NCBI GenBank assembly: GCA_014526335.1
Contig: JACTAT010000014.1
Location: 71,250 to 135,249, forward strand
DNA: 64,000 bases
Direction: 5' to 3'
DNA from: Chrysaora quinquecirrha
Lineage: Eukaryota; Cnidaria; Scyphozoa; Semaeostomeae; Pelagiidae
Position 1 is the stretch's first letter, and each line of letters opens with the position of its first letter. A program made the position numbers and the translations under genes. Below are positions 9,981-21,537 of the stretch, piece after piece. The notes beneath the pieces were generated by a model. That model had not been told where the DNA came from and made no database searches. It worked only from the letters and a program-made list of their open reading frames with translations.

Positions 9981-12002
9981 TTAGTAGATTTTCAGCAACA
10001 ATTTTTATTTTAAAATATATGCTAATTTTTCATGGTTTAGGCGTGGTTTAGATTTTTTAATTTGCTTTTTATCATTTTTTCTTTATTTTATTTCTTTTTG
10101 TATATCTGCAGTGTGTAGTCACTTTTGATTTTGAATGAACTTTCTTTACCGTTCTTAGGTATATGTTTTATCCCAACAAGCGGTAATGATTTCTGTTGGA
10201 AATCTTGAACATAAAATTATAGCATTCACTTACCTTGATGCTACATTTTTTCACCAGAGATGCATCCTAAGATAAGCATTAAAATTCTTGTAACGTGTCT
10301 GGTAAACATCGTTAGGTTTGCAAGATAGGATCAACATGTCCGATGACAAAGGACCATCCGTTCTATGGGGAACCTACAAGACAACGGCATAATATGACAT
10401 AACATTAAGACAATGAAATTATTTTTAAGAAAAAATAGGAACAAGTGAGTTTTCCAATCCGTTTCAGTGCAAGTTAAGAATGGGAACCAAGGGTAGTTCC
10501 AAAACGATCTTTTGAAATATATCGACCTTCTTCACATTTGCTAACGTCTCTATCAAATAAATCAACAGGAATATTGGGTTACATCACCATATCTATCTGC
10601 TTTACAATAAGTTTCTCGTCACATATTGCAATTCTATCTTTTAGTATATGCGATATTGCTAAACACCAAAAAGCAGTTATTCCTTGTAGCCTTTGCTTCC
10701 ATTTAATATTTTCGTTTAATAGTAGTGTTTCTGGTCAGAACTACTCTGCTAAAATAGCATCTTATTGTATCGTGTGATATCTAATATTGTAGAATCTCGA
10801 AGCATTCATGTCTAATATTGTAGAGTATTAAGGCATTCTTGTCTAATATTGTAGAATCTCGAAGCATTCTTGTCTAATATTGTAGAATATTGAGGCATTC
10901 TTGTCTAATATTGTAGAATCCTGATGCATTCTTGTCTGATATTGTAGAATCTTGAGGCATTCATGTAGAATATTATTCCGACAATACTACACGTAATTTC
11001 AAATTACATTTAGAATACTGTAGAAATTGTAGAATATAGTGATTGATGATATCGTATAACGTCACTTGTTATTGTATTGCTATAGTCTCTTACTGTTAGA
11101 ATATTAAGAATAAAGTATATTGTAGTTGACTTTGCAGGGCCTTTTTCTAATGATGCTAACGTTTTGCGGACCAATTTTTTGGTTGTATAGTTGTGCTGTC
11201 TTTTTTACGGCCGTCTACTGAAAATATCTGCAGTTATATAGCCGAATGGCGACATACTTGGTTGCTTCTCAGATTTCTTATGAAATATTTGTTCCAATTT
11301 TCATAACTGCTGAAAAATAAAAAATTGCCTTTGAGTCTTATCTTCCTTTCAAGTTTAAAAAGAGATATTTTGCCAAGACAGAAAGGCGGGCCTTATCTGT
11401 TCTTGGCTGTAAATAATCTCAATCTGAAATCCTCCATCATAAGCGAACACCATTCACAATGCTTTTATTAGAAGAAGGCTCCTGTATAAGTTTTTATGTA
11501 CAACGCTGAGTTAGGTAACTAACAGTAAATTTTAGTATATCTTAATGCCTTTCTTGTTATTATTTAAGAAAAGTCTTTGAGTCGTAGTGAACTGTTTGCA
11601 ATAACGTATTTACTTTTTTTAGACTGCTGAAGTTTTATGCTTTTAAGTTATACATACTAAAAAAAACCTATATATTTTTCCATTTAAGTGTGCTGTTACA
11701 GTGACTATTAAGTTTGTCTAACAAAGTAACTTAAAGTATTTTGTATTGATGCTGTGTTTCGTGTTTATTTTCACCTTGTCTTCTTTTTGCTACCTGTTTT
11801 CTCAATAAACTAAACTTGGTTCCGATCGCTTGCTAGATTATTTTTGGATCATAGACACTACATAGCTGTTGTTGGGCATGGATATGCTGCTTCCATTGTT
11901 TGTCACTAGAAATTAAACAGAACCCAGGGACACTTTTGCCGTCAATGCCACTGGCTTTCGATAAGAAAGCAAGAGTGTTTCAAAAACATTTTCGAAGCAA
12001 TG
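9981..12002. other. No recognised gene; candidate 3' end signal
   Basis: AT-rich sequence with a 31-bp tandem repeat (separate entry). A plus-strand AATAAA occurs at 11,805-11,810, followed by CTAAACTTGG. If the RhoBTB gene splices beyond 5,069, its 3' UTR could end here, but no coding exon is visible to support this. Confidence 0.3.
10781..10967. repeat. 31-bp tandem repeat, about 6 copies
   Basis: TCTAATATTGTAGAATCTCG plus AAGCATTCATG repeats with starts at 10,781, 10,812 and 10,843 and onward, with a few substitutions per copy. Confidence 0.85.
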
Positions 12003-12325
12003 CACTCTTTTTTAAACAATGCTTAATTTAAACCATCGCCCCAAAAATTGCCAAAATCTCAAATAATTGCTAAACAATTTGCCTTGGGAGAATGAATGGT
12101 CTTCAAAAGTGCCTAAAGTAGTCACTGTTCTTTAAACAATGTAGACTGCAGTTAGGTCGCCTTAGGAATGCTTGACTCTTAATACTTAATAAACAATTCA
12201 CCCCATGTGAGCTTTCCCGGGTAAACAATTACAAAAACAATTTTTGGGGCGTTTTTCCATAAGCAGCTGAACAAAACAATGTTTTGGGCGAAATGCAAAA
12301 AATTAATTGTTAATAAAAAGGAGTG
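12003..12325. mobile_element. MITE-like inverted-repeat element
   Basis: The left end CACTCTTTTTTAAACAATG mirrors the right end AATTGTTAATAAAAAGGAGTG. Inner segments GCCCCAAAAATTG and CAATTTTTGGGGCG also pair. The CACTC terminus recalls the TA-flanked family, but here the flanks are TG rather than TA. Confidence 0.55.
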
Positions 12326-14669
12326 TGCCCAGCTAAAGTCAACGACCTTTCCCCTTTGTTAAACCAGACTTAAAGGTCTTTCAAAACGATCAAACATTGT
12401 TTATCAAACATTTGAACTTTGCTCATTGTTTGGCCACGTCACAAAACATTATTTAAACAAGTAAATAAGTTGAATATGTTGTGCAATGTTTTTGATACTG
12501 TTAAGTTAAAATGATATGGAAACCAGGCAAACAAGACATACAAGAAACTGCTAATGTATCCTTATTGTTCTGCATAAACGAATGTCGGAGCAAGAAGAGT
12601 TAAGTGCTCTTGTTGTCTTGGAAATACTGAACAAATGCTTTCCGAAGATTAAATAAAATAATGATTTGGATTTAAAAAAAACTTACAGTTTTTCCAACAG
12701 CAAAGAGCAGCTTCATCCAAACAATCCACACCTAATCGTCTACACCGGCTCTTGCCACGTCTACTACTGGTCTAGGCAAAATTAAAAAAAATTAAGAACA
12801 TACACAAGAAACAAAATGCGTAAAACGAACACATTGCATGCAAAAACATACAAGAGTGCGTTTCTAGTAACTGAGTAAAGTTTAATATGAATTATGTAAT
12901 ATAAAACCTCAATATTCTCACGAATATAGATTAATGTTCACCATTTATCATTTACCAGTCATTTGAAACATTTCAAAAACAATATTTTGCTTTACCAGAC
13001 AAAATGTTTGACAAGCAATGATTATGTGGTCAAACGATAAACGGTAAAACATTTTCTATCGACAAAAAATGTTTGAGAATGTTTGAGAAAAATGTTAGCC
13101 AAATTACAAATATCTTTAGTTGGTGTTTTGGCATGCTCCTCAGATCTGTTTGAGCCTCTTATCTAACATTAGAAGTTAGAAAAGAACACTTGTGCTTTGT
13201 CATCATAGGAGCAATCTAACCAGACGGACACGCCAAGCTAAAGGTCAACCTCGTCTTCGGTAGTGGAAAGTTCGATGGAAAGTCTTGTTCGATGGAAAGA
13301 CATTCACTGAGTTTCAGAACATAGTTTCTACTGATTTGCCAAGACACAACCAAAACATCTGTCTTTACGAAGGTCTTTTTCAAGAGACCTTTGGAAATAG
13401 GATAATACAACTGTTGTTAATGGGAGGACCGTATGGACAGTATGGGGTAAATAGTCCATTTGGTTATTACTGTAGGTTTCAAGGGGACCATGGCCAGGGC
13501 TGTAGAGCTGGGAACCGGACTGGAGGGCTATACCTTCATCATATAGTGAAATAAAATTTGTAATGTAGTATACTCTTCTACTGTTCTGTAATCATTTTGT
13601 TAGTAGTCACCCCCCCTAGGGCCCCAGTTGTTGTTCCTCAAGCGCTACACCACTGGCCATTTCTGTATTTTGAATGCCTCTATATTTCCACCCCCCCCTG
13701 TCGCACTCCTTACTACACAAACATCTACAACCAACACAACAAAGTCTCAATACCAAGATTTGATATTGAAAATATACAGTAAGTAAGTAAAAATACGACT
13801 GTGACATGATTTATTCCTCCTACATTCTATCTTGCTTGTTCTTTCCTAGTCAAAACACCAAACAATGTCTAACGCAGCTGCAAACATATTCTGGTATGAA
13901 TATTTAAAATTCTGGCCTAAAGGAAAGATTAATTCACTGTCACTTTGTAAGAAGCAGCTGAGATTTGGAAAAGAAGGTCATGAAATGAGCAGTACTTAAG
14001 TTAAAGGCGGACCGCCAAAGGAAGGCAAAACTGAAAGCTCTCCTTTATCCCCAGTACACGAAAGTGGGCGTGACAACTAGTTAACAAAAGCTAGTACCTC
14101 AGGGTCCGGTTCTGCGGTTCACTCATCCACTCTGCTAGCTAACGCTGAGCAGGCACATCAGAGCAAGTTCAGAGTGTAAGACGTCGTATTTTATTTTTTG
14201 ATCATTTTATCTAATATTTCTAACAGAGCCTCACCAAAGACGACATGGAATCTGAAGCAGCACACTGGGCAATTACGTCCACTTTTATTAGGTTACTACG
14301 AACGTTATCGTTTCAAAAAAAACAATACCTCTTTGATGAAATAAGCAACGATTAGGTAATAAGAAGTATCGACACAATTTCAAAGCATGAAAAACTTTCT
14401 GTTCAGGAATACCTGGGAACGTAGAGTAAAGCAAGCTTACAAACTTGGAAACATTTAGGTAGGCAAACCTATTAATATGGACAAACCTAAACCATACAAG
14501 CTAGGACTAAACTAAGGCAAAACTATTCTACAAGCTTGGCAACCTTGAGGCATGCATGGGCAACAAACTGAAAGAGCCTTGTCAGTAAAAGTTTACCAAT
14601 ACGGAAACCCTAACCCATACATGCTTTCGAACTATATACAAGTAACCAAGTCTGTTGACAGTTTTCTAC
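12326..14669. other. Intergenic, 3' of CFAP46
   Basis: No gene is recognised. A MITE-C-like fragment lies near 12,960-13,090 (AAAATGTTTGACAAGCAATG). A plus-strand frame at 13,285-13,554 ends directly before AATAAA but matches nothing I know. On the minus strand, AATAAA occurs at 14,284-14,289 and 14,190-14,195 (TTTATT on plus). These are candidate polyadenylation signals for CFAP46, about 380-480 bp past its stop codon. Confidence 0.4.
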
Positions 14670-15103
14670 TCAGCTTTGCAAAGAAGTTGTAAAGTTTGGC
14701 AATCCATATAGAACAGTATTGAAACTCTGATATCGACGCGATTTGGCCTCGCTATGCACATCCGTCGTTGAAGCTCCAGAAGCCTGACCTTGATCCATCG
14801 ATCCCTTGCGTTCTGTCTTCTCCTTCAAGACTTTCCCAAGCTTCTGCTTATTTTCAGTCTTATTCTGATCAATACTGTTAGGTGAGGATATCTTACTTCT
14901 TACACTTCCAGCATTGCTCACTCTGTGATGTAATTTAGATGCTTTGCCGTCTGTTTTCCCCTTTGTTTGACTAGATGCAAATGCCTTTTCTGAGGATGAA
15001 TCAGCATCGTCTTGAAGCAGTCGCTGAGTATTTTGTCTTGCATGTGTAGAATCTCTCGAGTTGTTCAATGACTGTCCAACTGTCAACGAAGCCTCACATA
15101 AAC
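14670..15103 (-). CDS. CFAP46: CFAP46 exon 49, terminal, disordered tail
   Basis: The acceptor is ttctacag|GT; the exon completes the Gly codon opened by exon 48 and runs 143 codons to TGA at 14,670-14,672. The tail is Ser/Lys/Gln-rich with KTERKGSMDQGQASGAS and closes with RRYQSFNTVLYGLPNFTTSLQS-like residues ending in LQS. It has no resemblance to the vertebrate C terminus that I can see and looks intrinsically disordered. The start is fixed by phase and acceptor; the frame is open further upstream, so a longer exon is excluded only by splicing logic. Confidence 0.8.
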
Positions 15104-15179
15104 CTGTAGAATCACAGTTCGAAGAATCAACGTCATTGAAAATCATACTTAGCTACAGTTCAGATTAACAGAAGCTACA

Positions 15180-15935
15180 GATAAGATTACTATACATAGT
15201 GTAAAGCTACGAGAAAATGTCGTATGATGTCAGGTATCTTTACAGTAGTGAAGTGAAGTATAACAAATGTTAGCGCACTGTAGAATAGCAGATCGTAGCG
15301 TAACGGATTTTATGCAGTTAGGGTCGCGTAGTACAGTGCCATTTAGTTAGTGTAATCTAGTGTAGTGTAGCGTAGTGAACTGAAGGCTTCAGGTTATCTA
15401 GTGCAGTTCATTGTGGTTTGTGTAGCGTAATTTAATGTAGTGTAGTGTAGGTTATTTAGTGTAGTGTAATGTAGAGTAGTGTAGTGTAATTTAGTGTAGA
15501 GTACTATATCATAGTGTAGTGAAGTGTGGTTTAGTGTAAGGTTATGTAATTTAGTGTAGTGTAGTGTAGTGTAGTGTAGTTTAGTGTAGTGTAGTGTAAT
15601 GTAGCGTAGTGTAGTGTAGTGTAGTGTACTGTAATGTAGTGTAGTGTGGTGTAGTGTAGTATAGTGTAGCGTAACAAGTGTAATGTACTGAAGTTAAATT
15701 TAGTGTAGTGCAGTACAGTACTGTGTAGTGCATTGTAGTGTAGTGTAGGGTAGTGTAGTGTAACTAAGTAAAGTGTAGTGTGGTGTAGTGTAGTGAATTG
15801 TATTGTAGTTTAGTGAAGTGTAGTATAGTATAGTGCAGTGTAGCGTAGTGTAATGTAGTGTATTGTATTGTAGGGTAGTGTAGTGTAGTATACTGCAGTG
15901 TAGTTTTATGTAATTCAGTGTACTAGCAATACGCA
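15180..15935. repeat. TAGTG pentanucleotide satellite
   Basis: The intron between exons 49 and 48 is filled with GTGTAGTGTA-type repeats (5-bp unit TAGTG) with frequent single-base variants. It is densest at 15,360-15,900. The minus-strand frame at 15,700-15,936 (HYTTLHYTT-type peptide) is just its translation. Confidence 0.9.
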
Positions 15936-16115
15936 TACCGTCTTCAAGTGGTTTAGTCTAGTGTAGGTTGATATATATATCGTTTAGTATAGTGCATGTG
16001 AAATGTGAATACAGAGTACTTAAGGGTAACATTGTACAGTACGCTATGGCAGTCCTAGAATAATGGTACTCTGTATGTTATACGCAATACCTAAACATTA
16101 AAGGCTTATTCTTAC

Positions 16116-16252
16116 CCTCTAATAATGCAGATAGTCTTCCTTTGTTATCAATTAGATCACACTGCCATTGATTCATAATGACGCAAGGTGCTCCTGATAG
16201 ACTGAGTAGCGCAGCAGATTGCAGTGGTTGCTCTAACATGAAATCTGCAGGG
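16116..16252 (-). CDS. CFAP46: CFAP46 exon 48, last strand of CHAT-like region
   Basis: Acceptor tttgaag|CC, donor GAGG|GTAAGA; one base in, one base out. The peptide ALLSLSGAPCVIMNQWQCD corresponds to the SLTGVRSILLNQW region of vertebrate CFAP46. It also has the form of the conserved GA-x-SVV-x-SLW strand that ends CHAT domains. Confidence 0.9.
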
Positions 16253-16402
16253 CTTCAAAAAAAGGAGAAAGAAAAGTCTGATTTCATCAAGTATACCCTT
16301 GATAGATCAAGTAGCGAACGTTGGATTCAGAACTAAATATGAGTAAACAAAACAACCATAAAGGTACAAAAGTGAGGGTTTTTGGAAATAATGCAACGAT
16401 AC

Positions 16403-16484
16403 CTCTTTAGTGCATCTCGCTTGCTTTGTCGAAGTGAACTTTTCAAAGTCTTCATCAAGTCCATGATGATTATGAGGTTGCAAT
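16403..16484 (-). CDS. CFAP46: CFAP46 exon 47
   Basis: Acceptor attctag|AT, donor AAGAG|GTATCG. Peptide CNLIIIMDLMKTLKSSLRQ matches the vertebrate VAVLLDLARSYQSL region. In a CHAT fold this strand would carry the catalytic Cys (S-A-C-E); here the equivalent positions are Asp-Leu-Met. Confidence 0.85.
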
Positions 16485-16772
16485 CTAGAATGCCAAAACA
16501 TTTCTTTCATTCACAATTTGTATATACATCTGTATGCAAGAAAAGATTAAGGCAACAAGCTGACTGATGAAGTGCAACATAGCTGCGAGAAACAAAAATA
16601 TTCAAGTCACTAAAATTGTACAAGCATTCTATAAGTAGCCAGTAGAATTAACAGTGAACATGGAAGCTACAAGCTAGTGGAATCGTCAGCCAGGGCCTTT
16701 CCTTAAAGGTGAAATCATTAGCTCGAGTAATCGAGTCCAGTAACATTGGGAAACGCTTTTTACAAGTTGTAC

Positions 16773-16885
16773 CTGTAAGAGATAAAGGAGTCAGCAACTG
16801 CGGTGGTAGATGCGAAAGAAAATGCTCAAATCCAAAGAAAATAAGACTTTGACTTTCTTGAACAAATTTCTGCAACTCAGCAACG
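16773..16885 (-). CDS. CFAP46: CFAP46 exon 46
   Basis: Acceptor tttcag|CG, donor ACAG|GTACAA. Peptide SLIFFGFEHFLSHLPPQLL matches the vertebrate FFFYGMESFLSHV segment. In CHAT proteins this position reads HFACHG; the catalytic His site appears replaced. Confidence 0.9.
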
Positions 16886-17846
16886 CTGAAAATAAAAGAT
16901 ATAATTACTATCATCATAAAATGTAGGAGTTTCTGGGAAAATGGTGCAGCTAACGTAGACAGCTCTAACTATATAAACGTTCAGAAAGGAAGATGCGAAT
17001 TCGAATGCTAATAAGATGAGGAAAAGTTTAAGAACAGGTCCGCGGAGGCTTCAAACGCAATTGATACGAATGAAAATACCGGTCTTCTCGAAGGGGAAAT
17101 AAACAGTTTGAAACAGTTTGAAGGATGACAAGAAGAAAAGGCGGGAAAAGATAAGGATGCGAAGAAGAAGACTGGATACGGAAGCTCAGTCATGAGGCTC
17201 TTGAGCACCATAGCATTTTTATACAAATATTTTGCTTCAGGCCCGGAGCCATAGCTAGCCGCCATTTTGAGTGAGGTGGTGCCATACTTATCTAACCTAA
17301 GTGTACATCATCAAGCTTGAAATAATCAATACAGCCTACAAGATCACAATATAAGGCATCAGCCCAATGCAAAGCGCGGAAAACAGGTGTGTCAGCTCAA
17401 TCGCAGCTAATGATATATTAATAGAAAAGAACCCATGCTTTGTAGTTAATTCTACTGACTCTACGTTTCCGATAGTTTTTGTGGATTTGCTATTTTGACC
17501 AAAATAGGCATTATCCCCTTTTTGCGAAATAGTCTTTTCGGCGCCAGTTTCTGTCGTATTTAGAATTTCAATAAACTAAAACAGGCAACAATGCTGACAG
17601 TTTCTGCAGTAGTTCGCTATTAATTCCCAAATCTAGAGATACAGGATTAGAGCCTCTAATTCCTCTACCCATTACCAATATTTTTCACCGGAATTGTAAT
17701 TCTGCAGTCTGAGGCGGAATGTAGCCAAAGATAATTTTGTCTTAAGAGAACCTAGCGAACACTGTTTTCACTGTTCTTCTATTATTCGTGAATTTGGAGC
17801 AAAATTTGCTGCACTACCTCTCCTAAAACGACCGCAATTCCGGTCT

Positions 17847-18056
17847 TTGCACGCGGAAAGGATTCCCTTTCAGATGTCTACCATTTTCAGAAAAATGCTG
17901 AGCAGACCCAGACCTCTTTGAAAATTTCTATTACATTGCACTATATACTGACTGTTATTCACGTCGTTGCACGTGGAGATGATTTCCTTATTAAAAATGT
18001 CTGCCATATTCCAGAAAAATATCGCACAAACCAAGACCTCTTCGAAAATGTCTATA
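17847..18056. repeat. Diverged tandem duplication beside exon 45
   Basis: 17,847-17,932 and 17,973-18,056 are two copies of one segment, sharing TTGCACGYGGA, ATGTCTRCCAT and AGACCTCTT blocks. It is intronic with no coding sense. Confidence 0.6.
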
Positions 18057-18186
18057 TGATCATATAGAGTAGTATAGTGTAATGTTATAGTGTCGTGCAG
18101 CACAATGCTGTGAAATGCAGTGTACTCTTGTTAATGTATCGTATCTTTGTATAGGGGTGTACAGAATATAAGCATGATTTACAAAC

Positions 18187-18286
18187 CTTGGTATATGGTC
18201 TTGTCCTTTCATTCCAATCCATTTAGCTGACTTATTCTTTAATTGCAAAGCAATGTCAGATATCACATTGCAAGGACTGTTTTCAT
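18187..18286 (-). CDS. CFAP46: CFAP46 exon 45
   Basis: Acceptor attttag|AT, donor CCAAG|GTTTGT. Peptide NVISDIALQLKNKSAKWIG matches the vertebrate [20 protein letters not shown] segment in position and pattern. It takes one base from exon 44 and gives two to exon 46, both consistent. Confidence 0.85.
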
Positions 18287-18417
18287 CTAAAATTAAATGA
18301 ATAGAATAACATCTTTTGATAAAAATAGAAAGATTATAGCTTTGCAGCCACAATAGTCGTTTACTCAAAGAACCTTGTTGAAAGATGAAAATAAGCAGCG
18401 AAATAAGCATACACTAC

Positions 18418-18453
18418 CTTCTACTGGCCAATCACAATTGGGATCAGCAATAT
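18418..18453 (-). CDS. CFAP46: CFAP46 exon 44, small, upstream junction unresolved
   Basis: A candidate 36-bp exon between ttacaaag and the donor GAAG|GTAGTG, giving DIADPNCDWPVE, which may correspond to the VDPYEEA segment. Its 3' phase suits exon 45, but it needs one base before it while exon 43 ends in phase 0. Either a small exon is missing or this exon is wrong. Confidence 0.45.
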
Positions 18454-18879
18454 CTTTGTAAAGTTAAAGAAAAGACAACTGGTGGTACAGAACTTGATAT
18501 GAGTGATCAAGAGTGTATTTACTGCAAAAATAATACTTCAGCTTAACTACCAACAAGAAATTAACAGAAAGGGTGGGAAAATATTCATAATTCTGCCCTT
18601 TTTAAATAGTGGTAATATAGTTGCGTAGACTAAATTGTTCATTTCTTATCGTAACCGTAAAACATGTTACGTGAAAAGCTACAAAATGCTACAATTTCAG
18701 AAAAGGATACATCTCAGATTGGAAATGTCAAGCAAAATGCCTTCTTTTCCCATCGTAAATTCCTTCGATGTCTACAAATGTAGAAATTATTCTGTTACAA
18801 AGCCAATGATATTGGTTATTCAGAAGTTAATAAGAAGAGCACAATAAAGCACCTAGAAGGTATCAAGCTTAAAATTAAA

Positions 18880-19145
18880 CGCTCGAGTACTTTTGTATAT
18901 CCTCGACTAAGCGCCCTATTGTATACCCTCTCTTGAATAAGCGCCACCTTTTGATTGAGCTGCTTATTAGGTTGGCCCCAAGCACTCATTCGACAGTGTA
19001 TGATAGGATGAATGAAGAGACAACTTTGTTAGCTGCTGCAAACGTTTTGGTCAGAACGTTAGTTTTTTCATAAATTTCAGACTATTGCTCCTCTTCTGAA
19101 CGGATTTTTAAAAAAGTGCCCCAGGCGCTTAATCGAGGAAACACG
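18880..19145. mobile_element. MITE-B family copy
   Basis: The ends CCTCGACTAAGCGCC and GGCGCTTAATCGAGG are inverted repeats. The interior (GTTAGTTTTTTCATAAATTT, TTGCTCCT) matches segments at 37,370-37,620 and 62,760-62,842. Confidence 0.6.
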
Positions 19146-19189
19146 TTATTCTGAACCCTGCATCAAAGGTGAATGTGAAGGAGAATGGT

Positions 19190-19370
19190 GTTTGTTGAAT
19201 GGTGTTTTAGCACAGGTCGATAGGATCTCAATGGTAGGTTAATTAATCGAGACCTCGATCCTGGTTGTGACACTACCGTGGCTTGGCTCGAACCCTGACG
19301 ACACTGAGCTCCTGACACCACGAGTCAGCTGGATTACACCGCGACGCTAAAGTACCTTCATCATTCACAT
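19190..19370. mobile_element. SINE-like element, single copy
   Basis: Shares an extended block with both arms of the palindrome at 54,826-55,162, including AGGATCTCA, TAATCGAGACCT, GGCTCGAACCCTGA and CTGAGCTCCTGAC. GGCTCGAACCC recalls a Pol III B box (GGTTCGANNCC), so a tRNA-derived SINE is possible but unproven. Confidence 0.5.
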
Positions 19371-19465
19371 CATTCATGTATCATTCACACAGACATATTG
19401 TGACAATTGCGAAGACAATAAAATTGTCTATTGAAATAATTGAACATAAGATAATGTCTAATAAC

Positions 19466-19578
19466 CTTGGCTTTTTTGTTGCTGTTGTTTGCAATTCCTT
19501 TGTCTGACTTCGTTGTCTTAACGTCAAGCTTGTCCTTCTTTCCTGCCTTCAACTTCTCATTCTTAGAATCAGAGAGAT
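19466..19578 (-). CDS. CFAP46: CFAP46 exon 43, Lys-rich linker
   Basis: Acceptor ccgtttag|AT, donor CCAAG|GTTATT. Almost entirely Lys, Ser, Asp and Asn (KNEKLKAGKKDKLDVKTTK), matching the basic linker that vertebrate CFAP46 also has between its LPLEGL block and the following region. Phase in from exon 42 is correct. Confidence 0.85.
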
Positions 19579-20442
19579 CTAAACGGAGAAATAAGAAGCA
19601 CTGTTAATATGAATAAAAGCAAAATGACACTGCAAAATTGCTTTCTTAAAACCTTGAGCTTGAATCGTTACAAGCTTCCTGTCTTGTCGCCTAACAACAA
19701 GGCTCTGTATTGGCTCTGTCTGAATTTGGAGCAAGTGACAAGGAGCTTAAAACGTTTGTGAACAAGGAAACATGGCTGCAATCGAGTAACAGAGTTGCAG
19801 AAACCGGAAACAGTGAGATTCAAATTTTAAGGTAGCGAATCGTCTTTGAAATCAAGTCCAGTTTGCAAGCTGCAACTTGTTACTATTTTAGATGGAAAGA
19901 AAGCTTAATCAAAGCCTCGGCAGTAAGTTAAGTGGGTATTATTTATTCCATTAATTCTGATACCACCAGTTACACCTTTATCATTAGCCACTAACTGAAA
20001 CATTAATGTGGTGGGTCTGCCTCTTGGCCGCTTTCATCCTGGCTGCACTTGCGGTAGTGTCTGATTTTATCGCTACATAATATGGCCATACGCTGTCTTA
20101 TTAATATTGATGGCCATTGCAGCTCTCTCTAGCTAACTTTATCATCATAATGATAACCCAGAATAGATTTCAATTAAACCAGAGTAAAGACGTCAAGTTT
20201 CTTCAGTAAGGTATAGTTTATGTTCAGCTCCTTCAGACCGTATACCAATACCGCTTCAATTAAACAAATTTCTGATTTTTCGTTTAATATTTATATCCCT
20301 CGAAAACATATTTCTATACTGCTGTGCATATACTACTCTTGACTTCTCCGCGTTTCTTATCATTGCCTATTTATATACGAAGCTTATTATACGACATCAT
20401 CCCACCAGAATTAAATTCAAGTAGTTTTTTGATTGTCCATAC

Positions 20443-20606
20443 CTGTTATTTCGCCTTGCAAAAGCCTGTGATGGAAAGTTTGAAGAGAGAAATCTCTTGA
20501 CACTGATTTTATTTCTGACTGGCAGAAGACTGGTAAGGCTTCAAGTGGAAGTTTAAGTAGATGCTCATCAGCCAATAAGACCACTGTATCTGCAATTGGC
20601 TCTTGT
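20443..20606 (-). CDS. CFAP46: CFAP46 exon 42, CHAT-like LPLEALP segment
   Basis: Acceptor aattttag|AC, donor ACAG|GTATGG. Peptide VVLLADEHLLKLPLEALPVF then SVSRDFSLQTFHHRL, nearly the same as the vertebrate VLLLADSALMELPLEGL / SVSREFSLQILWNRL block. It has the shape of the CHAT start motif (pdgxLhxLPfEAL, then a second strand). Confidence 0.95.
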
Positions 20607-21409
20607 CTAAAATTAAGAAAATAAACTTTATTTTACTAACAAGTAAGCAAGCAGCAATGTTTATTTCTTAGCGCAGGTTAGGAGTGGCAGTGATTTAGCT
20701 GACGTTGAACTGAATTGTGCGCCAAGACTGATATCTTGAACGAATACCCTGGGTACTCATTTACTGGCGTCGGAAGGATGGACAGCTGAGTTGACTGTAG
20801 GCTTGTGGCCCCGACGAGATTAGAAGCAACGACCTAAAGACCGTGAGACGAGGGCCATAACCACTCGGCCACACCATCATAAACCATCATAAACCAGGCA
20901 CATACCCCCCAGTAAGCGGGTAAATCGAATAATAGACATCCACATGGTTTTAAAATGTGACACGGAGATCAACTAAGAGCTAGATATGCAGCAGAACTTT
21001 CTCTCGCGAAAGCATACAATGTAATATTACAGAGGTCGTCGCTCTCTATCGTAGTTTAAAGGGCAATGCTTTGAAGCCCTGTCTTCAACCTAAGCACCCG
21101 ACTCAAAAACAGTTTTCGGATTCTTGCAATTTTTGCCTGTGAGCAGCACATAGGGCTATAACGAAAGCTTTCTAGGCTTATTAGATTGTTTTCATGACTG
21201 CTGCCCAGTAAACAGCCTTTAAATTCGCATCCAGATAGAAACAAGGAAGAATTTAATCTACTAATTAATGGAACATTTGGTTCGCCTGAGGTATCAAAGA
21301 AGTTGCTTAATCTATCTATGGAAGCAGTGCTCTATATTCAAAATTACTAGACAGGATCGAAAGTATCAAAACAGAATACAATGTGTAAATAACAGCATAT
21401 TAAGCATAC

Positions 21410-21537
21410 TTCAAGGATTCATCCAGTTGGCTAACTAAAGACCCAAAATAACCCTCCATTGCAACTAGTAGATCCTCAAATCGACTTTGTAATCTCTTCT
21501 CTTCAACATCTAACTCCAACTGTTGTGAAATGTTTTC
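21410..21537 (-). CDS. CFAP46: CFAP46 exon 41
   Basis: Acceptor gttaatag|GA, donor TTGAA|GTATGC. Peptide DVEEKRLQSRFEDLLVAME leads into LVSQLDESLK, matching the vertebrate VEEKERPVQRL...LEELLQPL segment. Phase 0 in, two bases out. Confidence 0.9.

Noticed and set aside
13285..13554. 89-codon plus-strand frame ending at an AATAAA
   Set aside because: No similarity to any family I know, no splice or start support; the polyadenylation signal could be coincidence.
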